From the NCBI RefSeq assembly GCF_018986735.1, contig NZ_CP065521.1:1860001-1924000 (forward strand): a stretch of 64,000 nt of DNA, written 5' to 3'. Positions 7,901-16,771 of this stretch are shown piece after piece (within the stretch, counting starts at the first letter, position 1; the number at the start of each line of letters is the position of its first letter). The notes beneath the pieces were generated by a model that worked only from the letters and a program-made list of their open reading frames with translations, was not told the DNA's origin and did no database searches. Source of the stretch: Schaalia sp. 19OD2882 (GTDB lineage Bacteria > Actinomycetota > Actinomycetes > Actinomycetales > Actinomycetaceae). The position numbers and the translations under genes were made by a program.

Positions 7901-10900
7901 ATCCGGACGATCCGGCCGCACTTGTCGTAGGCGACGCGAACCAGACCACGCCCCGGCTCTCGCCTGGCGACCACGCGCCCGCACTCGTCGAAGCGGGTGG
8001 TGACCGTGTCGCCGGTCGGCCAAGTCTCCCCCACGACCTGCGAGTCCGCATCGTAGTGGAACTCGTAGCGGTCCCCGCCGGTCGACACGGTGGCACACCA
8101 GCGTCCGCAGGCGTCGTACTCGTAGCGGTGGACGGTTCCGTCAGGGTGGACGACCGCAACCATGCGGCCCGCCGCATCGCGGTCGATCCGGGTCACCGCC
8201 CCACAGGCGTCGACAATCTCCACCACCCGTCCCAGGCGGTCGAAGCGTTGGATCGACGAGGAACCGTCAGGACCCGTCACGGCCACCAGACGCCCGAGGC
8301 GGTCATAGGAGCCGTGCACGCTCTCTTCACCGTCGACGACAGCCGTCGGTTGGCCGTTGACGTCGCGCTCCACCGTACGGCGCACTCCCACCGGATCGGT
8401 GGCGGCCGAGACCATGCCAGAGGGGCCGTGCTCCAGGCCCCACGTGCCGCCCATCGGATCGGTGAAGCCCGTCATGCGGGACATGGCGTCGTGGGCGAAG
8501 TCCCAGGACGAGCCGTCCGGCAGGGTCACCTTCGACAGGTTGCCCAGGTCGTCATAGCCGTGTTCGAGTCGGCGCCCCAAGGGGTCGACGGTCGAGCGGT
8601 CCTTGCCGTGTTCGCCGACCTCGACCTCGGTGCGCCCGCCCATCGGATCGACAATGGTCTTCAGGCGTCCGCCCGGCGTGTACTCCCACCTGGTCAGGCC
8701 ACCGTCGGGCTCACGCTTCCACGCGAGGGCGCCCGACGCACTGTCGTAGCCGTAGGTGGTGCGGTGACCAAGGGGTGTCACCGCCGCAGTCACGCGCCCC
8801 AAGGCGTCACGTTCAAAGCGCGCCACATCGCCCAAGGAGTTCGTCACGGCGACGACCTCGCCGAACTCGTCATGGTCCAGGCGCACGCCCACGCCCGTCG
8901 GGTCAATGGTCCTGCGCAACAGCGGCCCGTCCCATTCGAAGCGGGTGACACCGCCCTCGGCGTCGATGACGTGGCTCGGGTTGCGCGAGTCGCCCTCGTA
9001 TTCGAAGGAGGTGACGGCCTCCTCCGCGTCCTCGCCCGCAAGGACCCGCAGTGACACGAGGCGATCCAAGTCGTCCCACGTCCACGACAGTCGCGCCCCT
9101 GTGGGCAGCAGCCGCCGGCTCAGACGTCCACGCGGGTCGTACTCTGTGACGGTGAGTTCGCCGTCGCGTCCCCGCACGGAAACGGGGTTGCCGAACCTGT
9201 CGTAGGAGGTGGACTGTCGGCGACCGTCGGAATCGACGATTCCCACCAGGCGCCCGCGTGCGTCGTGGACCCAGGTGTTCGAGCGCGTGCCGTCGGGGTC
9301 GCTGGTGACGGTCACTCCGCCGGGCAGGTAGGAGTAGCGGGTCGTGCGTCCGAAGGGCGAACGCTGGGTGGCGACCCGGCGCTGGGCGTCGAAAGTGTTC
9401 GCCACTTCGACCACCCCGTCGCCGTCGATGACCTGTTCGAGCAGGCCAGCGGCGTTCCACGTGTAGTTCCTGTCCACGCCGGGGCCGTGCACGCGCCTCA
9501 GGCGGCCGGATTCGTCGTACGTGTAGACGATCCGGCGTCCGTCCAAGGCGACCAGTGCAGTGACCCGTTCCCCCTGCCCGTCCCGGACGAGGTCGATGGC
9601 GCGCCCCGATTCGTGGGCGATCCGCACCAGGCGGCCGTCCTCGTGAGTGAGGACGAGGACGCCTTTGCCGTCCTCGTGGGTGCGCGGCAGACCCGAGGAA
9701 TCGAAGGTCGAGCGCAGTCCCCACGAGGAGGTGACCACGTAGCCGCCCTCGTCAGTGGCCTCCAGCCACAGGTTCTCGCCGGTCGCCCTTGCCCACCCCT
9801 GCCCGTCGCGGGGGAAGACGATCACACGGCCGTCCTGCAAGCGCATACGGGCACTCTCGGCGTCAATGACCAGGCCGGCCTCACACCATGAGGACCAGCC
9901 GACGCCGAAGGCGCCGCCCCCAGTGTCGAGCGAATTGTAGGAACGGCCCCAAGACAAGGGCTCACTGCGGCCCAGGAAGGGAAGGTCCATCTCGAATTCG
10001 AGGAACCCGCCCGTTGCGGTGTTCACCGGGTCGTCGGAGTACCCGGTGGTGGGCGGAGAGCCGTAGGCCACCGGCGGGTCGATCTTCAGATCCTCGCGCC
10101 CCTCGGACACTCCTGCGGCGGCGAGCGCCTGGGCGATGGCAGCGTCGGGCAGGGACAAGTCCCCGTTGCTGCCTGCCGCTTCGAAGGCCGCGGCCACCGT
10201 GTCGGCCCACTGGGCGTCCTGACCGTTGAGGGTGAGCCAGTTGCGCAGGCCCGAAATGAGGCTGGAAGCGTCCAGGGTCGCCCACGAGCACGATGACGCG
10301 AAGGATGTCACTTGGCGTTCGAGTTCGGCAGGTTTGCCCGACAGGTCCGTGTCCAGAGATCGCGTCGATGTGGCGAAACTGCGCAGGTTCTCAGGTGTGG
10401 CCGAGGACATTCCCCCGGTTCCCCCGCCTCCGCTGAGCGGTTTGCGTTCCTTGGTCGCAGGGTCCTCGGCAGTCTTGCTGGGGCCTTTGGAATTCTCGTC
10501 AATGGACTCGAAGGGCGGGTCCTCACCACCGAAGATCACGTCGTGAAGATCATCCAGAACGTTGCGATTCGCCTGGCGTTCAGCCCATTCACGGGCCTTG
10601 CGGCGGCGCTCGTTCTCCTGGCGGGCGGCTTCGTCGACCTCAGCGATCTGGGTGGCCACCGAACGCAGCTTCGCGGCGATTTCCCGTAGGTCATCCATCT
10701 GGGTGGTGCCATTGTCCGCGAAGAGCTGCGCGTAGTGGCCCTTGAAGCCGGTCGAGCCAGTGGTGCGGGCACTGTTGCGTGACGCCGTCTGGTCGGTCAG
10801 GGCAGTGGCGGCCGCCGTGAAGGCCGCAGCCACGTCGGCTGAGACGGCGAAGTCGTACTTCACATCCGGCATTCCGCGCAAAGCGCCAACATTTCCAGCA

Positions 10901-10938
10901 TCGAGTCGCACGATCCGCTCCGTCCGGTTGTCCGTCAC
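4975..10938 (-). CDS. Rhs/YD-repeat polymorphic toxin with HINT domain and deaminase-like tip
   Basis: 1987 residues. There is no signal peptide. The N-terminal about 130 residues are helical and resemble type VII (WXG/LXG-like) export domains. A low-complexity linker (GGGGTGGMSS) follows, then DPVNTATGGFLEFE near 301 opening the Rhs core, tens of YD repeats (YDxxGR) to about 1480, and the core-closing DPLGLSP near 1530. A hydrophobic Gly/Ala stretch lies at about 1560-1650. The HINT domain starts at Cys1726 (CFTAGTEVL), has TAAHPF, and ends VLVHN at 1862. The tip (1863-1987) has His1943-Ala-Glu1945 and Cys1966/Cys1973 in MPCGPAEHDC, fitting a zinc deaminase fold. HINT presumably releases the tip; the immunity gene overlaps the stop. 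Substrate is unknown, and T7 export is an inference. Confidence 0.88.
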   Translation of the reverse strand: MTDNRTERIVRLDAGNVGALRGMPDVKYDFAVSADVAAAFTAAATALTDQTASRNSARTTGSTGFKGHYAQLFADNGTTQMDDLREIAAKLRSVATQIAEVDEAARQENERRRKAREWAERQANRNVLDDLHDVIFGGEDPPFESIDENSKGPSKTAEDPATKERKPLSGGGGTGGMSSATPENLRSFATSTRSLDTDLSGKPAELERQVTSFASSCSWATLDASSLISGLRNWLTLNGQDAQWADTVAAAFEAAGSNGDLSLPDAAIAQALAAAGVSEGREDLKIDPPVAYGSPPTTGYSDDPVNTATGGFLEFEMDLPFLGRSEPLSWGRSYNSLDTGGGAFGVGWSSWCEAGLVIDAESARMRLQDGRVIVFPRDGQGWARATGENLWLEATDEGGYVVTSSWGLRSTFDSSGLPRTHEDGKGVLVLTHEDGRLVRIAHESGRAIDLVRDGQGERVTALVALDGRRIVYTYDESGRLRRVHGPGVDRNYTWNAAGLLEQVIDGDGVVEVANTFDAQRRVATQRSPFGRTTRYSYLPGGVTVTSDPDGTRSNTWVHDARGRLVGIVDSDGRRQSTSYDRFGNPVSVRGRDGELTVTEYDPRGRLSRRLLPTGARLSWTWDDLDRLVSLRVLAGEDAEEAVTSFEYEGDSRNPSHVIDAEGGVTRFEWDGPLLRRTIDPTGVGVRLDHDEFGEVVAVTNSLGDVARFERDALGRVTAAVTPLGHRTTYGYDSASGALAWKREPDGGLTRWEYTPGGRLKTIVDPMGGRTEVEVGEHGKDRSTVDPLGRRLEHGYDDLGNLSKVTLPDGSSWDFAHDAMSRMTGFTDPMGGTWGLEHGPSGMVSAATDPVGVRRTVERDVNGQPTAVVDGEESVHGSYDRLGRLVAVTGPDGSSSIQRFDRLGRVVEIVDACGAVTRIDRDAAGRMVAVVHPDGTVHRYEYDACGRWCATVSTGGDRYEFHYDADSQVVGETWPTGDTVTTRFDECGRVVARREPGRGLVRVAYDKCGRIVRMTDGFNGPRRFVYDEAGQMVQAINAFGGVTRFEYDDLGHQVAVIDPMGGRLTRTFDSAGRMTSQTDALGRTTTHTFDKAGRPTSTVDASGRRTSFEWADGRLVTTIVDGRVVQRISHDASERRATVTDASGQVVELRTDPMGRLVSRTRDGVGVHYTYDSSGRRTSMRGPDGSVTTYEYDRNGFVTRMSHPTTGEITFERDPFGRITRLGAQGIRAEYTYTGAGLASSVINRGGLIQRSYVERDEFDRIHVQTIDGLSVRHSFDEAGQLVSSVSSEGSSIFYEWDEGGRLTRETRDGAATVRTYDAAGQLRSSVTPDGTRTSYTYDRVGRRVSERSGAQERRFSWDHRGFLSGVTVMWHSGDSPVVARTDLAVDGGGELSRVGREDVYWDSGAPLPTLVQFGQNVVVDALAATSVHGPAARGAAWLVPEFGESLATGNPVPAGVGPETSAAAGVGAAHPGLTPSISASATPSIGDMDWMTYRVMDRTTQSFLSPDPVRPVLGSSWVGNPYSWAGNNPAVAFDPLGLSPVSEAELKAYAAQNNGMLANAWNAASSWVKDNWEYIAAGVVIVAGVAVMCTGVGGPIGAAMIGGALMGGGISIGTQKYQNGSVDWGKVATDAAIGGISGLAGGGAGALVTRATSGVGSCLGRNILTGVGENIVEGAVSNTLDYVTGPGPITLSGMAGAAGSGVVQDGLMGAGGGVLNKFTGASGIGCFTAGTEVLLGDGTTKPIESVEVGDMVATVDPASGQDLVAPVEQVHVLEDVDTLVVSTEVGQVETTAAHPFYVQGRGFVAAGELREGDLLRQPGGELVGVVSVEATGRKETVHNLTVAGTHTYHVRTSGGVDVLVHNRCDVPPGTTPDLPQNPNLREMAEQIRLNAESFFPRVRRTIAVGMDSKGGLWAGSSNGFDRGQAAMCDKLGIEIVPTMNGKHAEEELLNGVPDLVAVGTSNRMPCGPAEHDCAGQLADKGIQVVEP
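5337..5526. repeat. 190-bp near-identical repeat, copy 2 (inside the intact Rhs gene)
   Basis: Partner of 1632-1821 (about six differences in 190 bases). It lies at the HINT/toxin boundary of the intact gene, in the same orientation as the orphan copy. Recombination between the two would exchange the toxin tip and delete or invert nothing else than the intervening DNA. Confidence 0.85.
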
Positions 10939-11026
10939 AGGTTGTCACACCATTTGTACATACTGCACCACGTGAATCGTGATTGTCACCAGGCCACCCG
11001 TCGCCCACCACGAATGCCGCCCGCCG

Positions 11027-11044
11027 ATGAGCCACAATGGCCCC
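11027..11044 (+). promoter_or_regulatory. Leaderless-type promoter of the helicase gene
   Basis: CACAAT at 11033-11038 is exactly -12 to -7 from the A of the ATG at 11045. No Shine-Dalgarno sequence is present. The same spacing recurs at seven other genes here. An in-frame ATG at 11027 is the alternative start. Confidence 0.5.
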
Positions 11045-13771
11045 ATGACCTGCCCGACGCCGCCCGCCGCTCCGGCGCACGCCCTCAACGCCCTTCTCGA
11101 CCGCCTGGAGGACCGGGGTGCACTGGGAGCGACCCCTGACGCCGACGCACTTCTGGACGCCTTCACCGAATGGGCCGCGTCGACCGGTCGCCCCCTGTAC
11201 CCGCACCAGGAGGAGGCGCTGCTGGAAATCCTCGCGGGCAATCACGTCATTGCCGCCACCCCCACCGGCTCCGGAAAGTCGATGATCGCCCTGGCCGGCC
11301 ACTTCGTCTCCATGGCCAGGGGCGGGCGCTCCTATTACACGGCGCCGCTCAAGGCCCTGGTCTCGGAGAAGTTCTTCACCCTGGTGGACCTTTTCGGCGC
11401 CGCCAATGTCGGCATGGTCACCGGCGACGTGGCCCTGAACGGGGACGCGCCGATCATCTGCTGCACTGCGGAAATCCTGGCCAACCAGGCATTGCGGGAA
11501 GGACCCGGCCTGGACGCCGACCTGGTGGTCATGGACGAGTTCCACTTCTACGGCGACCCGCAGCGCGGGTGGGCCTGGCAGGTGCCTCTCCTGGAACTCC
11601 AGCACGCCCAGTTCGTCGCCATGAGCGCCACCTTGGGCGACACCGCCGGATTCGAGGAGTCGTGGAAGCGGCGCACGGGCCGCGACGTCGCCCTCGTCGA
11701 CGATGCCGAGCGGCCCGTCCCCCTGGAGTTCGACTACGTCGTCGACGACCTTTCCCCCACCACCCAACGGCTGCTCGCCGAGGGACGCTGGCCCGTGTAC
11801 ATCGTCCATTTCGCCCAGAAGGACGCGTTGGACACCGCCCAGTCCTTCGAGAAGGTCGACCTGGTCGGAAAGGACCAACGCGAGCGGATCGCCCGCGCCC
11901 TGAGCACCGTGGGATTCGGCAAGGGCTTCGGCCAGACCCTCAAGTCCCTGCTGCAACGTGGTGTCGGCGTCCACCACGCGGGGATGCTGCCGCGCTACAG
12001 GCGCCTGGTGGAAAGGCTCACCCAGGAGGGACTGCTTGCCGTGGTCTGTGGGACCGACACCTTGGGGGTGGGCATCAACGTGCCGATCCGCACGGTCCTG
12101 GTGACCTCCTTGGTGAAGTTCGACGGCAAGCGAATGCGGCACCTGTCCGCCCGGGAGTTCCACCAGATCGCGGGCCGCGCTGGGCGGGCGGGTTTCGACA
12201 CGGTGGGTTTCGTCCGCGTCCTCGCCCCCGGGCACGAGGTCGAGGCGGCCCGCGAGCGCGCGCGACTGAGCGCCGCCGAAGCAGCCGCACGCGACGAGCG
12301 CGAGGCCAGGCGGGCACGCAAGAAGTCATCGAAGAAGTCCCAGGGCGCCAAGCAGGGCAAGCAGGGGGAGATCTCGTGGACGCGCAGCACCTATGAGCGT
12401 CTGGTGTCCGCAGCCCCGGAGAGGCTGCAGTCGCGTTTCGAAATGTCCCACGCGATGGTCCTCAACGTGCTGGCGGGTGCGGAGGCGGCCGGGAGAGACC
12501 CGGGCGAGCACCTGGTGCACCTGGCCACCGACAACGACGACATCGGGCGTGAGGTGAACCCGCATCTGCGCCGCCTGGGGGAGATCGTCACCTCGATGAC
12601 GCGTTCGGGGGTGGCTGAGCACGTGTCCTCCGCCCGCGCCGCACTCGAAGGGCGCCCTCGTCTGCGACTGGTGGGGGACCTGCCCGACGACTTCGCCCTC
12701 AACCAGCCGCTTTCACCCTTCGCCTTGGCGGCTTTCGAGTTGCTGGACCCGGACTGCCCCACCTTCACGATGGATGTCATCAGCGTGGTCGAGGCGGTTC
12801 TGGAGGATCCGCGACCTTTGCTCTTCGCCCAGCAGCGTCTGGCGCGCGGCGAGGCGGTGGCGGCCATGAAGGCTCAGGGCATGGACTACGACGAACGCAT
12901 GGCGGCCCTGGAGGAGGTCTCCTGGCCCAGGCCCTTGGAGGAGCTGCTGGGCGGGGCCTTTGACATGTGGGTGCGCTCGAACCCGTGGGCGGGTGACCTG
13001 GAGATCTCCCCGAAGTCGGTGGTGCGCGAGATGGTGGAGAACTGCCTGACCTTCTCGGGGCTGGTCTCGCGCCATGACGTGGGCCGCAGTGAGGGTGTGG
13101 TCCTGCGGTACCTGTCCGACGCCTACCGGGCGCTGCGTCAACTGGTGCCCGACGAGCTCATGACCGAAGAACTGTCCAGCGTCGTCGAGTGGCTGGGCCG
13201 CCTGATCCGTTCAGTGGATTCCTCCCTGCTGGACGAGTGGGAAGCGTTGGCGTCCGGCCGCGCCCCCATGGTTCTTTCCGACGAGGGCGGCGCCGTGGGT
13301 GTGGAGCTGGCTTTCGGGGCGCGCGAGGACGGCACGGTGCCGCTTTCGGCGAACAGGTACGCGCTGCGCCGCGAGGTGGTCAAGGCGATGTTCCACCGGG
13401 TGGAGCTGGCGGCCCGCGACGACGTGGAGGCCTTGGGGCGTTTGGACGCCGAAGGGGACTGGGACGAGGCCGCATGGGACGAGGCCTTGGGCGCCTACTG
13501 GTCGCACCACGACTGGATCGGCATCGACCAGTCGGCGCGTTCTGCCGCGCTGGTGCTGATCGACGAGTCGCCGTCGGCTGCGGATCTCACACTGGCCGGG
13601 GTGTCGGCCGAGGAGGCGGACAGGCTCGCCGGAGCATCCTGGCTGGTCACGCAGACCCTGGTTGACCCTGATGGTGACGGAGACTGGAGGATCGTGGCGG
13701 TGGTGGACCTGGCTGCCGTCACACGGGAGGACCGCCTGGTGCTGCGTGTGGTGGACTTCGGGAGCCGCTGA
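11045..13771 (+). CDS. SKI2-like DEAD/DEAH-box helicase with DUF3516-type C-terminus
   Basis: 908 residues, predicted ATP-dependent RNA/DNA helicase of the cytoplasm. Motifs in order: Walker A TPTGSGKS near residue 75, motif Ia TAPLKALVSEK, motif II VMDEFHFYGD (DExH), motif III MSATL, motif IV-V region GVHHAGMLPRYRR and GTDTLGVGINVPIRTV, motif VI QIAGRAGRAGF. A charged Lys/Arg linker (residues about 410-455) precedes a large C-terminal region of DUF3516 type, typical of actinobacterial members. The start at 11045 is preferred because a -10-like element sits at leaderless distance. It is divergent from the Rhs gene. Its biological role is not established; related SKI2 proteins act on RNA turnover. 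Confidence 0.88.
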   Translation: MTCPTPPAAPAHALNALLDRLEDRGALGATPDADALLDAFTEWAASTGRPLYPHQEEALLEILAGNHVIAATPTGSGKSMIALAGHFVSMARGGRSYYTAPLKALVSEKFFTLVDLFGAANVGMVTGDVALNGDAPIICCTAEILANQALREGPGLDADLVVMDEFHFYGDPQRGWAWQVPLLELQHAQFVAMSATLGDTAGFEESWKRRTGRDVALVDDAERPVPLEFDYVVDDLSPTTQRLLAEGRWPVYIVHFAQKDALDTAQSFEKVDLVGKDQRERIARALSTVGFGKGFGQTLKSLLQRGVGVHHAGMLPRYRRLVERLTQEGLLAVVCGTDTLGVGINVPIRTVLVTSLVKFDGKRMRHLSAREFHQIAGRAGRAGFDTVGFVRVLAPGHEVEAARERARLSAAEAAARDEREARRARKKSSKKSQGAKQGKQGEISWTRSTYERLVSAAPERLQSRFEMSHAMVLNVLAGAEAAGRDPGEHLVHLATDNDDIGREVNPHLRRLGEIVTSMTRSGVAEHVSSARAALEGRPRLRLVGDLPDDFALNQPLSPFALAAFELLDPDCPTFTMDVISVVEAVLEDPRPLLFAQQRLARGEAVAAMKAQGMDYDERMAALEEVSWPRPLEELLGGAFDMWVRSNPWAGDLEISPKSVVREMVENCLTFSGLVSRHDVGRSEGVVLRYLSDAYRALRQLVPDELMTEELSSVVEWLGRLIRSVDSSLLDEWEALASGRAPMVLSDEGGAVGVELAFGAREDGTVPLSANRYALRREVVKAMFHRVELAARDDVEALGRLDAEGDWDEAAWDEALGAYWSHHDWIGIDQSARSAALVLIDESPSAADLTLAGVSAEEADRLAGASWLVTQTLVDPDGDGDWRIVAVVDLAAVTREDRLVLRVVDFGSR

Positions 13772-13786
13772 CTCGGCTCCTGCGGG

Positions 13787-14305
13787 TCAGGCGACCAAGG
13801 GCGCCGGCACCGCGTCGAAGACCTCGACAAGCACCCACGGGTCCACTTCCACGGACATGCCGCGCCGTCCGCCGGAGATGAGGATGCTGGCCTGGTCCAA
13901 CACGGTCTCTTCGAGGAAGAGCCTGTGGGCGGTGGTCTGCCCCAGGGGACTGATGCCACCGACCACGTAGCCTGTGCGCCTTTCGGCGACCTTCGGGTCG
14001 GCCATGGCGGCCGACTTGCAGCCTGCGGCCCTGGCGACCGCCTTGAGGCAGAGGTGATGGCGGACGGGGATGACGGCGACCACGTATTCGCAGGCACCGG
14101 GAGCGACCTCGCACCTGACCATGAGGGACTTGCACGTGCGTTCGGCCGCAATGCCGAGCCTGTCCACGGTTTCCTGCCCGAAGGTCCGGGCCCGCGGGTC
14201 GTGGTCGTAGATGTGGACCGTGTGGTCGACTCCGGCAGCGACAAGGGCCTCCAGGGCGCGTGTGGGCGCCCCGGAGACCCCGTTGCGGTCCTTTCTGCGA
14301 CCCAT
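13787..14305 (-). CDS. ybaK: Cys-tRNA(Pro)/aminoacyl-tRNA deacylase, YbaK/EbsC family
   Basis: 172 residues, the usual length. YbaK/ProX-like domain with the YDHDP segment, TCKSLMV containing the conserved Lys, a PVRHHLCLKAVARAAG helix and the glycine-rich GYVVGGISPLGQ loop near residue 115-126. Family members hydrolyse Cys-tRNA(Pro) and related mischarged tRNAs in the cytoplasm. It follows yccF on the same strand with a 6-base gap, so the two are probably co-transcribed. It converges on the helicase gene 15 bp away. Confidence 0.9.
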   Translation of the reverse strand: MGRRKDRNGVSGAPTRALEALVAAGVDHTVHIYDHDPRARTFGQETVDRLGIAAERTCKSLMVRCEVAPGACEYVVAVIPVRHHLCLKAVARAAGCKSAAMADPKVAERRTGYVVGGISPLGQTTAHRLFLEETVLDQASILISGGRRGMSVEVDPWVLVEVFDAVPAPLVA

Positions 14306-14311
14306 CGGGCC

Positions 14312-14701
14312 TCAGAGGATGGAGGCGTTCGGGTCGTCCACGACGGCCTTGCCGAAGGGGAAGGCCGTCACGGGGATCATCTTCAGATTCGCAATGGCCA
14401 GCGGGATGCCGACGATCGTGACGGCCTGGGCACCGGCGGTGACCACGTGTCCGACGGCCAACGGGATGCCCATGAAGATGAACCACACGATGTTCATGAT
14501 GGCCGAGCCCGCACCGGCCCCCGGCTGTTGGACCACCCGGCGGCCGAAGGGCCACAGGACGTACCTGGCGATGCGGAAGCAGGCGACTCCCGCGGGGATG
14601 GTGACGATGAGGATGCAGGCAATGGCACCGGCGAAGATGTAGCCGAGCCACAACCAGAAGCCGCCGAAGACCAGCCAGATGATGTTGAGCACTGTGCGCA
14701 T
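14312..14701 (-). CDS. yccF: YccF-family inner membrane protein
   Basis: 129 residues with four hydrophobic stretches (ILNIIWLVFGGFWLWLGY near the start, ILIVTIPAGVACFRIA, IVWFIFMGIPLAVGHVV and AVTIVGIPLAIANL) and the repeated IPxGxAxFRIA / PLAIANLKMIPVTAFPFGK pattern of the YccF (DUF307) family. The start at 14701 has a good ribosome site (AAGGAG, 6 bases spacing); an upstream in-frame extension to 14758 lacks one. Function of the family is unknown. Confidence 0.85.
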   Translation of the reverse strand: MRTVLNIIWLVFGGFWLWLGYIFAGAIACILIVTIPAGVACFRIARYVLWPFGRRVVQQPGAGAGSAIMNIVWFIFMGIPLAVGHVVTAGAQAVTIVGIPLAIANLKMIPVTAFPFGKAVVDDPNASIL

Positions 14702-14817
14702 TGAGGACTCCTTCCGTCCGCTCACCCCGATTGTCCCATCTGCCCGGCAAGTCCTCATCTGCGGGCCGGCCGGGGAACACCCCGGTTCATCCCTGAACGC
14801 CTGCCGGAGCGGGGCAA

Positions 14818-14829
14818 TAGTGTGGACCC
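14818..14829 (+). promoter_or_regulatory. Leaderless-type -10 of yggS
   Basis: TAGTGT at 14818-14823, exactly -12 to -7 from the ATG at 14830, with no ribosome binding site. Confidence 0.55.
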
Positions 14830-15546
14830 ATGGGTGTGTGGGAGAACATCGAGGCCGCCAGGGTCCGCATCGACCAGGCGGCGCAGGCCGCGAGCCGCAG
14901 TGACAGGGTCGACCTGCAGGTGGCGGTCAAAACCCAGTCGCCCGAACGCTGCGCTGAGGCGGCTGCGGCGCTTGGCGCCCTGGGACTGCCGGTGTTGCTC
15001 GGTCACAACCGGGTCCAGGAGGCCCAGGCCACCATCGTGGCGATCCGCAGTGTCGCAGGCGCGCGGGTGCACCTGATCGGCCCCCTCCAGTCGAACAAGG
15101 TGAACCAGGCCTTGGCCTGCGTGGACGCGATTGACACGGTGGACCGCGTGGATCTGGTGCAGCGCCTGGCCACCCGGGTTCGTGCCGCCCACGACCCCAA
15201 CTGCCCCGCCCTGCCCGTCCTCGTCCAGGTCAACGTCTCGCAGGAGGACACCAAATCCGGGTGCCTCGTGCGCGAGGCCCCCGCCCTCGTCGACGCGATC
15301 CTGTCCACCCCCACCCTGCGCCTGGCCGGATTCATGACCGTCGGTTTGAACTCCCACGAGGAGGCTCCCGTACGCCGCGCCTACGCCACGCTGCGAAACC
15401 TGCGGGACGACACCGCTCGTCGCTTGGGAATGGACCAAGCCGCCCTGGCCCTGTCCATGGGCATGTCCGGCGACATCGAATGGGCCATTGCCGAGGGCGC
15501 CACCGTGGTGCGTCTGGGCACCGCCATCTTCGGCCCACGCACATGA
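14830..15546 (+). CDS. yggS: PLP homeostasis protein, YggS/PLPBP family
   Basis: 238 residues. Fold-type III PLP-binding barrel: the PLP lysine is in VAVKTQSPER (about K34), followed by GHNRVQEAQA, the HLIGPLQSNKVNQAL strand-turn, VQVNVSQEDTKSGC, FMTVGLNS and LSMGMSGDIEWAIAEGATVVRLGTAIFG near the C-terminus, which holds the phosphate-binding residues. Family members buffer and deliver pyridoxal phosphate and affect amino-acid metabolism. It stands alone here rather than in the ftsZ-sepF region where actinobacteria often have a copy, so a second copy elsewhere is possible. Confidence 0.92.
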   Translation: MGVWENIEAARVRIDQAAQAASRSDRVDLQVAVKTQSPERCAEAAAALGALGLPVLLGHNRVQEAQATIVAIRSVAGARVHLIGPLQSNKVNQALACVDAIDTVDRVDLVQRLATRVRAAHDPNCPALPVLVQVNVSQEDTKSGCLVREAPALVDAILSTPTLRLAGFMTVGLNSHEEAPVRRAYATLRNLRDDTARRLGMDQAALALSMGMSGDIEWAIAEGATVVRLGTAIFGPRT

Positions 15547-15631
15547 CGAGGGGTCCGGCGTGAAGCGCACCCACCACGGGGCCCTCGGGCAGGACCTGTG
15601 CGCGGCCGTGTGCTGAGGGCGCCCTGTCGAT

Positions 15632-16681
15632 TCACGGCAACCGGAAGGTCCACTCGTCGGTGGCGAACTTCGTGCGGCTGCGTTCGCGCGCAACCTCCAA
15701 CTCGGATTCGGTGAGCGTCGACACGGACGCACCGTACTTCTTGACGAAATGGTCGTGGAATGCCTGCACGACCTGCTCACGTGAGAGCCCGATCTGTGAA
15801 CGCAAAGGGTCCACCCGTTTGGCCGCCGACCTCGTCCCCTTGTCGCGAAGAGGGGCCATCCCGATGCGCAGGACCTCGTTCATCTTCACCGGGTCGATGT
15901 CATAGGCCATGGTCACATGATGCAACATGTGGCCATTGGCCCACCGCTTCTGCGCGGCGCCGGCGATCTTGCCCCGGTCGGAGGCGATGTCGTTGAGGGG
16001 AACGTAACGCGCCTTGACGCCCAGTGACTCCAAGACCTCCATGACCCACTGGTCCAAGTAGGGGTACGACTGTTCGAAACTCATCCCCTCCACCAAGGCG
16101 GTGGGCACCACCAGGGAGAAGGTCACGCACTTTCCCGACTCCATGAACATGGCCCCACCACCGGAGACACGACGGGTCACGGTGACGCCGTGGCGGGTCA
16201 CGCCCTCGGCCTGCAATTCATTGGCGTAGGACTGGAACGAGCCGATGACCACCTGGCATCCTTCCCACTCCCACAGCCGCATGAAGGGTTTGCGGCGCCC
16301 GGCGGCCACCTCTTCGACCAGCGTCTCGTCCAGGGCGACATTGACGACCGGATCCAGGACCGGCCCGTGGATGACCTCGAAGTCGATGTCCTCCCACGAC
16401 AGTGCCTGGCCCAGCGCGCGGCGCACGGCAATGGCCACGCCTTGGGTGGTGGCCCCCAGCAGCTCGTCACCCGATTCGCGCACGGCGTCCATTGCCGCCG
16501 TCAATTCGGCCACCGACGCCTTGGCGTCCATGCCTTCAAGGGCCGTGGTCAGCCGAGGCAACGCCTGCGCAGGAGCCACGGCGAAACCCCCACTGACCTG
16601 CACGTGTGCCAGCAGGCCGCCGGCCACTTCCAGGTCTACGACGACCAGTTGTCCACCGGGGGCCCTGTACTCACCTCGCAT
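15632..16681 (-). CDS. Lipoate-protein ligase with N-terminal accessory domain
   Basis: 349 residues. The catalytic LplA domain (about residues 100-349) has VIGSFQSYANEL, RRVSGGGAMFMESGKCVTFSL, and GKIAGAAQKRWANGHMLHHVTMAYD with the AMP-site lysine. The first about 90 residues (YRAPGGQLVVVDLEVAGGLL, then a VSGGFAVAP strand and an LxxALEGMDAKAS helix) look like the accessory domain that in E. coli LplA is C-terminal, so the domains are in swapped order. The start at 16681 is chosen because CACAAT lies 13-8 bases upstream (leaderless type) and the accessory domain begins directly; a frame to 16717 is open but unsupported. It attaches lipoate to E2 and GcvH proteins, presumably from scavenged lipoate. 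Confidence 0.85.
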   Translation of the reverse strand: MRGEYRAPGGQLVVVDLEVAGGLLAHVQVSGGFAVAPAQALPRLTTALEGMDAKASVAELTAAMDAVRESGDELLGATTQGVAIAVRRALGQALSWEDIDFEVIHGPVLDPVVNVALDETLVEEVAAGRRKPFMRLWEWEGCQVVIGSFQSYANELQAEGVTRHGVTVTRRVSGGGAMFMESGKCVTFSLVVPTALVEGMSFEQSYPYLDQWVMEVLESLGVKARYVPLNDIASDRGKIAGAAQKRWANGHMLHHVTMAYDIDPVKMNEVLRIGMAPLRDKGTRSAAKRVDPLRSQIGLSREQVVQAFHDHFVKKYGASVSTLTESELEVARERSRTKFATDEWTFRLP

Positions 16682-16771
16682 GGGAACGATTGTGCCCCGG
16701 CGGTGCTGGCCGGACAAAAGCGAGTCGGCCCGGGGACCAGGGCGATCCTGCGTGTGGACCGGCCCACTTCC

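Noticed and set aside
5356..9054. Long open frames on the plus strand opposite the Rhs gene
   Set aside because: They are antisense of the YD repeats and contain repeated His/Gly/Val-rich segments without domain logic. GC-rich coding DNA opens long frames on the other strand.
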